From Lucifuga dentata (Eukaryota; Chordata; Actinopteri; Ophidiiformes; Bythitidae), in contig VXCM01002782.1 in NCBI GenBank assembly GCA_014773175.1, forward strand, positions 1 to 64,000: 64,000 bases of DNA, read 5' to 3'. The notes below the pieces were generated by a model. It did not search any database. It was not told the DNA's origin and saw only the letters and a program-made list of their open reading frames with translations. Positions 57,377 through 64,000 of the stretch are shown piece by piece; position 1 is the stretch's first letter, and each line of letters begins with the position of its first letter. Both the position numbers and the translations under genes were made by a program.

Positions 57377-59339
57377 AATTTAAAAAAACACCCTTAAATA
57401 TAATGCAGTCCAATACAACACCTCCACAAAGTCCAGCCTCAAAAGAGTACCATGAAATTGAGTCAGCATACAAACAACTTTAATAGCAGTCTGAACAAAT
57501 ATGTTATACTTTGTTTGGTTTTGGTGGAGGTATGTGCTCTAATGATTTCCCCTTCTAGTTTTGATATGAAACAGCAAAAAAAGCTTCAAATCCTCACATT
57601 TAAGATGGTACAACCAGCAAAAGTTAGAAATGATTAATTAATTATCAAAGATTTCTTCACAAAAATCATTATCAGTCAACCAACCAATTAATCTCCTAAC
57701 AGCTTCACAACTAATGACTAAACTTTAAATATTTCAGCTTCTAAAATCTCCCTAATGCCACCTGTCTTCAAATTTTCAAAACCATTTACAGAAATAAACT
57801 TCCATTTACATCCTTATTTGAAGCCTTGCTGGCCATTGACGTCTGACAATTGTCGCCTCACATTATTTTTATTACCTTTCTGATCCCACGTATAAAACGT
57901 TATAAATATCTTCCACCTTCATGCGTTTGAAAAGACGACTGCTGCTTGAAATGGCTTTACTCCTTTCATAGCCCAGAAACATGGAGATTATAACCATAGT
58001 TGATACATTTTTTACAATATGCAAGTAAAATATCCCCGCAGAGAACCTAAAAATCCTCTCAGCGAATGAATCGACTCTAAAATAGAACAACCTGGGGGAA
58101 TGTTTTTCTTGAACAGCTCAAATTTTAATCACGTACGGGTCTATTGGGATATTTTCCAGGTATGCCAAATTTCATCTTATTCTAACCATGAAATGGATTC
58201 CACGAGGCATTCCAGCATCTGGGAAGGTAGAAGTTTCACTGCGAGAAAAAACTTTATAGCAGTAAGGAGTTTAAATGACAGCTACAGGGTCATCGCAATC
58301 CAGTCAAAGTCTGGAGTTTTCGTTCCTAAAAGAAGCCCTTTTTTTCAAAGTATACTGCAAAAAATAACATAAAGAGGGTGTTTGGTTTGAACTGCATTGC
58401 TGATTTCTGCCTTGATTTGCTTGTGGCCGCCTGAGTCAGCATTTGTCACGGTGCATTTTGTTACGGACTCTGCTGAATTTATCTTGCGAGTAATCTAATT
58501 TAAATGCGGTGGGAGGACAGAGCGGCCCTGTGGCGTATTACCATCGTGGCTGCAGTGCAGAAAAGTAGATATTCCGACAGGCTAAAAGGACAAAGTTAGA
58601 ACGCTGGCATTAATAATTCATGAGGGCGTGCCATTTTCTTGGTACAATCAAAAGCAATCTTTTTTATAGTGTTATTTGATAAATTATTATCAAAACTGTA
58701 CCATAAATGCTTAAATAGCTTAAATAGATGCTTCATGTGCATCTTAAATAGTGTGGATATATATTATGATCCTGTTTGAACTTTTTCAGGGGAGGGATCA
58801 AGCCTACATGCTCAAAATGCCTTCTATCATAATAATGGTGGCCTCCCCAAAAGTCGTTTAAATCCCAAATGAAATATAAGCAAATAAACACTATTTAAGA
58901 AAGTTATGGAATTAGAAAAAAATGCTTTATTTGAGAATTAATAGACATGATTTTCATAAACTTGGAGAACACAGAATGATGGGAAATGATTATGTGACTG
59001 TTTTGGATGAACGTTTGTAGTTTCTGCACCCCACAAGTTTTATCCACGAAAACGAGCAAAGGATGCTCGACACACCTTGTTTGGCCGTCAGCAAACAAAC
59101 ATAAGTACATCTAACAAAAAGAGAAAAGCTGACTGTGAAAACAGCCAGTTCAACACAAAATGGATTGAGGACCAAACAACAAAGCACCACTATGAGACAA
59201 AACCTGCTAACATTCATTTGGCTTTTCCTCCTGATAGCACAAGGAACAGATAAGATAATCTTCATTCTCAGGGTTTTTGTAAGACCAAGATTTCATGGCC
59301 CGTGTTGCTTCTTATGTGATATTACTACTGCAGTGTATG
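57377..59339. other. Unrecognised; possible conserved non-coding core
   Basis: No gene recognised. 58380-58640 is repeat-free with CTAATTTAAATGCGG and CATTAATAATTCATGAGG words of homeodomain type. Confidence 0.4.
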
Positions 59340-59757
59340 TTCAAAACATGCGTGTTCAGACCAGGCCCGACTTCATGGTGTGTGCTGCAGCCTGCCATAA
59401 TTTAGTTCTGCACATCCTCGTGAGCTAGCTTTGTTTGCTGCNTGGTGTGTGCTGCAGCCTGCCATAATTTAGTTCTGCACATCCTCGTGAGCTAGCTTTG
59501 TTTGCTGCACGGGTTAGGGTTGAGACCGTGACACCGGACCGGAGTGTATGCTGCCACGTCTGGAGTGTATCCTGCCACACAGACTACCTTTTACCAGCAC
59601 AGCTCAATTTGAGAACCGCTCGTCCAAACAATTTCACATGTGACGCTGCACGTCCTTGGGTCCTGAGCAATAAACCTGCTGAATATCAACTTCATATAGA
59701 GATGATGGTGCCACAGACGGACAGACGGACAGAGAAACTGTCTTTACAGATAGATCT
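59340..59757 (+). mobile_element. Repeat C1, second copy
   Basis: Plus-strand counterpart of 26720-27015: TTCAAAACATGCGTG, CAGCCTGCCATAA, GGAGTGTATCCTGCC, ACCAGCACAGCTCAATTTGA, CACGTCCTTGGGTCCTGAGC, GACGGACAGACGGACAGAG. Longer than the first copy, partly through a 66-bp assembly duplication around the N at 59442. Confidence 0.65.
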
Positions 59758-59984
59758 AAACAAACTTAACCTGCAGCTTCAAGGTGGAGGGACTAATTAG
59801 GGATTTTTTTCCCCACAGATCCCCGACTCCCATTCAGTTTGCAAAATTTGCCCCTGGCAAAAATTATTTGAGTTTCCTTGGATTAGGGTCTTGATCCCAA
59901 AAGAAAAGAATGTCCTTCACTGACATTCAGAGCTCAGACAGTTTAATTGATTGAACTGAGATCATTCCAAAGATGCAGGACAGC

Positions 59985-60026
<42 letters not shown>

Positions 60027-60513
60027 NTTTTTTTTTTTTTGTGTGTGTGTGTGTCTGATGCTTCCTCCTCCCTTAAGCCAGGCAGCTTCTTACTGTACAT
60101 CCAGTATGAGGTCACATCAGCAGCTCAGCAACAATGTCGAATCGCAGCTTAACTTGCTGATTGTCTTTTTTTTAATGTTACCTGTTTATTATAGCGTCTC
60201 TGCTGAAAACTTCATCCTGAAAGCATGATTGATGACATCTTTGTTGCTTAAAGTGTTTGACTGTGGCGCATATTGCTTCGGGGGGGGGGGCNGGGGGGGG
60301 GGGCTGGTGATGTGGAGGGTTCAGGCAGTTTATTGGTCCATCATCGCAAGTTCAACAGTATCACATCCATTTGCATTCTAATTTTGTACAAATCCACCGC
60401 TTGTTCAATGGGCCTTAGTGAGATGGATGCACAGGTTTGTAATAAACTTGGGACATCATTATGCAAATGAAGAAAATATTACACCCAGGAGTCAAAAAAA
60501 CGCCTGTGATATA

Positions 60514-60516
<3 letters not shown>
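59758..60516. other. Unrecognised, with two homopolymer gaps
   Basis: A T run of over 50 positions with an N at 60027, followed by (GT)n, and a G run with an N at 60292. No gene recognised. Confidence 0.5.
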
Positions 60517-60555
<39 letters not shown>

Positions 60556-60571
60556 NGTGTGTGTGTGTGTG
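60517..60571. repeat. (GT)n microsatellite with N
   Basis: GT repeat broken by the N at 60556; its true length is unknown. Confidence 0.9.
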
Positions 60572-61278
60572 GTGGGCATTGGAGTTTTGAAAAAGCGTAT
60601 CGCTCAACACTGTTCATTGCCTTACACAAATGTCATTATAGTGAGATTAGAAGGCGAAGGGGGGATGAAGCAGCTACCGGACTGCATGGCAGACGGATCG
60701 GCCTGATGCGGGAGGCTATCTGCAGTACGGCATTGGGTGCTGATTGCGCGGAAGATGTTAATAATCAGATTTACTGAGCACAAAGCAGCTCTAATTGGTT
60801 TTAAATTTTGGCTAATTGGCATTTATGGAGAGCTGCTCAGCAGGAAAGAGCAGCATGAAAGAGAGGAGGGGGGTCGTGACTGAGCGACCTCGGCAGANGC
60901 TGCTCAGCAGGAAAGAGCAGCATGAAAGAGAGGAGGGGGGTCGTGACTGAGCGACCTCGGCAGAGTCGCTGTGCTGCTGGAAGCTTCCTGTCAGCTCACA
61001 AATAGGGAAATAAATAAAAAATAGCCAAACAGGCAGCAGGAGAGATGCAGCGGTACTTAGTAAACATCTCCCTAGTTAGCATTCAAAGAGAAAAGTGTCC
61101 ATTAAGGTTAATTTTTAGTTTCTCCCAAGAGCGGCTTAAGGGACAGCAGCTAAAGCAGCCAGAGGTACTGAAACCCAAACGAAGCTGAGGCCTGACACAA
61201 ATAATACAGCTGTGTGAGAAACAAAAACTCCATTTACATCCAAAATGTATCCGGATACATTATCCAGATGAGAAGCAC
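60572..61278. promoter_or_regulatory. Candidate conserved non-coding (enhancer-like) segment
   Basis: 60600-60860 is repeat-free. It has paired homeodomain-type words CTAATTGG (near 60790 and 60813), AATAATCAGATTTA, and, slightly upstream, an octamer-like ATTATGCAAATGAAG (60458-60472). The clustering and absence of a coding frame suggest a regulatory element, but this is inference. A 66-bp assembly duplication surrounds the N at 60898. Confidence 0.25.
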
Positions 61279-62075
61279 TTTTTTTTCAAAGTCTTTTTAT
61301 TGTATTTTCTTATTACAGTAACGTTAACGTGCATTTGTAACATATATTTATAACCCCACTCCCAGTTGCGCCACATAAACTAATACACATGAAAAAAAAA
61401 TGAAAAAAATCCTAAAATCAGTTACAATGAGAAGTTGCTTATGTTCCATCTTTTCTGTGTAAAACAGGCTGTCATACTGGCTGCATTGCCTCTTGTGGCA
61501 TATCTTATTTTCTCTAAAGCCAGATAATTCATGGGATCTTTAATCCAGAGGCTGAGTTCTGTCCTTCCATTTCAGCAGAATAAGCTGTCGGGCTATTAGA
61601 GTTGTGAAAGCTATGATGTTCTTACCTTCTGGTTGAGGCTTGTATCCTGCAGGACCACTCCAAATACTGCAGTAAGTGTGTGCCATTACTTGCATTTCAA
61701 GAAATTAAATATCGATTGCCAAAAATTACTTAGTCTGGGACAGAACACGTGTGACAGAGTTCCTGGTGCTGGATTAAATTTGTCACATCTCGGGTCAGTA
61801 ATCATCTTTAGTTTAGCTTTAGTTTTGCTTTAGACCAGTGCAGTCTATCCACAACTTTGAGTTGGATAACTGAGTGTTTTAAACAAATTGACGATGAGTG
61901 TATTCTGAGTAGGGATTCCTGCCAGAGTTCTTCAGGGATTTCCATATTCAATTCCTCCTCCCTCTGCTTCTCCAGGGTACTGAGACAGTCATCCATATGT
62001 GAATTAAGTACAGAATCAGAAGCACATTTTTTATGCAAGCTGTAAATGCTTGCAGAATGCATTCTGGCCATGTTT
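61279..62075 (-). pseudogene. L1-like LINE ORF2 C-terminal fragment
   Basis: Minus-strand remnant. The T run and CTTTTTATTGTATTTTC at 61279-61305 are the inverted 3' end. Moving right, minus-strand frames give LSLWIKDPMNYL (about 61545), FCPRLSNFWQSIFNFL (about 61700-61750) and IQLKVVDRLHWSKAKLKL with EELWQESLLRIHSSSICLKH upstream of it (61810-61940). The order I-Q-L-K-V-x-x-R-x-H-W-S-K, C-P-x-L-x-x-F-W-x-x-I-F is the region after the RT in L1-group ORF2 of fish. Endonuclease and RT are missing; stops interrupt. The upstream part of the 167-codon frame (to 62311) is unrelated repeat. Confidence 0.72.
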
Positions 62076-62258
62076 AACATTTTGTGTCTGGATAATGATA
62101 TTTGATGACAGGACTTGCATCGACATGTGTCGTCGTTATTACCTGAATGCGGCCTGCGTTGTGATTGGATAGCAGTAAGCGTGACATTGCGCTTCGTAGG
62201 CCCGTCCTTCCTCCTTGCTCCATGGATAATCTTCATCTGTTCAAAAATAGCTAACTTT

Positions 62259-62341
62259 GGGATGTCACTGTCCACGATCCAGAATGCAGGTAGACATTTA
62301 TGACAAGTCACAACTCCTGATTCAAAATAACTTTACGAATG
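62259..62341. mobile_element. Repeat D1, second copy (partial)
   Basis: GGGATGTCACTGTCCACGAT and ACTCCTGATTCAAAATAAC parallel 36621-36700. The flanks do not match clearly, so only the core is assigned. Confidence 0.45.
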
Positions 62342-62868
62342 AGGATGAGGGAAGCAAGGAAGACAAGGCAGTGAGATGTTTTCACCTTGTGGACTTTATC
62401 TCATGAACATGTCTGCAGCTGTATCTCATTTAGACTTGAGATACGTAATCCAACACAGCGAACAACATGTTGTTCGACCCTGTGGTCGTATTTAGTTATG
62501 TTTGTATATGTCTAGGGACGCCCGAGTTAAGGAGTGTGACAGCTGTTATAATGGTTAATAATGTTTCGTACCAGGCTACTTTGTGTGTTCTGTTAACCTG
62601 GATCTTTATGTTAGCTTTTCTGTTCTGTGTGTTTGTTTGGTGTTTGTGTTACTTTTGTATTTGGGTTGTATATATTTGTAAATACACTGTTATCTTTCTT
62701 TTACTGAAATAACTTCTGTTTTGGCCTTTCTTGGGAGCGGGCGTGGTTGGGGAGACCTCGNCTTTCTTTTACTGAAATAACTTCTGTTTTGGCCTTTCTT
62801 GGGAGCGGGCGTGGTTGGGGAGACCTCGAATACATGTTGCGCCCAGTTCCCTAGGCTGGGTCATAACA
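62342..62868. other. Unrecognised stretch with assembly duplication
   Basis: The 67 bp before the N at 62761 are repeated after it. TTTACTGAAATAACTTCTGT followed by GGGAGCGGGCGTGGTTGGGG may be the end of an old retroelement, unproven. Confidence 0.4.
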
Positions 62869-63217
62869 ATGTCTATTAGATTTTTGGGGGCAAAGTAACT
62901 TTATTTAACCTGTCCAACATGGAGCTGCAAGGAAGACAATGTATGTCTCCGCCGGGAAATATAGTCCTAGGAGGCAACGGCTTTTACCAAGAAATTAAAT
63001 GACGTGTCTTCAATAATCATGCATAAATGTTAGCAGGTGAAATACTGAATTTTAACATGGGTGTATCACCTGAACATTTGATGTTGAAAGATTTGAAAAA
63101 AATAATAGGAAAACTAAATTATGGTTATTATGTTTTGGAAATTGTCAGTAACCTAACTTGTATATGGGCTGTATACATTGGGCTCAAACGTGCACGATCG
63201 CCGGTATGGCCCTTTAA
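62869..63217 (-). mobile_element. F1 subfamily B, right-truncated minus-strand copy
   Basis: Begins within the interior (AACATGGAGCTGC, GTATGTCTCCGCCGGGAAAT) and ends with the left TIR of the element, ACATTGGGCTCAAACGTGC to CCGGTATGGCCCTTTAA. The other half is missing. Confidence 0.8.
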
Positions 63218-64000
63218 TCTGCATCAAACCCTGTACGCTAACAGATCCTCAACAGACTTTATGGAACCACACCGCTGCTTCTCGTGTCTTTACAGTAGCT
63301 CTTATTATAGTCACAGTTGATGAGAATAAACACACCGATCTAACCTCGACACAGATCGCTTATTCACTGCTGCTATTAAAGCTATCAGTCATGTTGTCAC
63401 TGTTTTCTTTTAACGCATTTATCTTTATGGTCACAGCTGAATTGGGCTATATTAGTCTTTATCTTAGACTGTTCATGTTGTATTCATATATCTCTGTATA
63501 AGCAGCGCAGAGGGCGCCTGAGGCCGACTCGCATGGTGGCACGGGCGTGATGAATGGCTGCCAGGAGCTGGCACTTCCTGTTGATGGATGAAGGGGAAAG
63601 TATGCTAATGGCCTATTGTTTTAAGGCCTTCGCCCGCCGTAACTTATGGCATTGTGAAAGCCTTTGCTGCAACCCCATCAATTTGTCACGGCCCGAAAGT
63701 TCAGTCAGAAATTTAAAAAAAAAGAGAACAGGGAGAAGGGCTGCAGGGTGATTTAAAGTCAAATGTGCTATAAGAGCCTGCAGAGTGAAGTAGAAAGTGC
63801 CGGAATGCTGATGCGCCATATGTTGCATTGCATGTGTTAGCATAATATATAGCACGCCTCTGTAAAATGGATATTTTGTTTATGGTGTGAAGAACGCTTA
63901 GCTGAAAAAAACCCGTCTGTGCCGATGTGGGTGGACGATAACTCAGAGGATACAGCATTAGGGGAAACTCAAAAACAAAGCATTACAGATTCTTTCTGCA
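63218..64000. other. Unrecognised, repeat-poor end of window
   Basis: No gene or repeat recognised. 63520-63960 is GC-richer and free of recognised repeats; possibly conserved non-coding sequence. Confidence 0.4.

Noticed and set aside
61808..62311. 167-codon minus-strand frame as an intact protein
   Set aside because: Only its C-terminal part is LINE ORF2; the rest overlaps repeat D1 and no other LINE domain precedes it.

Overview
This is nuclear DNA from a vertebrate, most probably a teleost fish. The AT-rich non-coding sequence is full of (CA)n and (GT)n microsatellites and carries teleost-type mobile elements: decayed L2-, L1- and RTE-like LINE fragments, Tc1-like and hAT transposase relics, tRNA-derived SINEs, and many non-autonomous DNA elements. 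I found no host protein-coding exon, tRNA, rRNA, CRISPR or operon that I can defend. The window reads as intron or gene desert. All recognisable coding sequence belongs to broken transposable elements.

The dominant feature is a non-autonomous DNA transposon family, called F1 here. It has about 20 full or partial copies covering roughly 9 kb (about 14%) of the window. Copies are 500-640 bp, have terminal inverted repeats (TIRs) of about 89 bp, and begin and end in TTAA. Two subfamilies (A and B) share one interior that encodes no recognisable protein. F1 copies have themselves been hit by later insertions: an L1-like LINE (9242-10283), a 152-bp hAT-type element with a perfect 8-bp duplication (17843-17994), and an unclassified repeat (36549-36805).

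Layout. 1-8.4 kb: F1 copies, two SINE copies and a degenerate element with a second copy near 13.3 kb. 8.9-10.5 kb: F1-B split by an L1-like LINE. 12.4-15.8 kb: a LINE C-terminus and a deleted Tc1-like element. 17.4-20.6 kb: three F1 copies and a long (CA)n. 22.3-28.0 kb: two minus-strand LINE C-termini, then a BED/hAT transposase pseudogene broken by two insertions and flanked by a second TTA-flanked inverted-repeat element. 28-32 kb: mostly unrecognised. 32-37 kb: F1 copies. 37.4-43.5 kb: an inverted-repeat element, an RTE-like tail and a TTF/ZMYM-like hAT fragment. 43.5-48 kb: unrecognised. 48-54.5 kb: F1 copies, a hAT-like element containing a LINE tail, and an L2-like tail split by a SINE with a 13-bp duplication. 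54.5-64 kb: sparse, with one full-length SINE, an L1-like fragment and a terminal F1 piece.

The assembly is visibly imperfect. There are 31 single-N gaps. Eight sit between exact-looking direct repeats of 63-67 bp, as expected of unmerged contig ends; most of the rest lie in homopolymers or microsatellites. Open reading frames crossing them are not trustworthy. No unambiguous new biological system is present; the TTAA-flanked F1 family and its nesting history are the most informative content.
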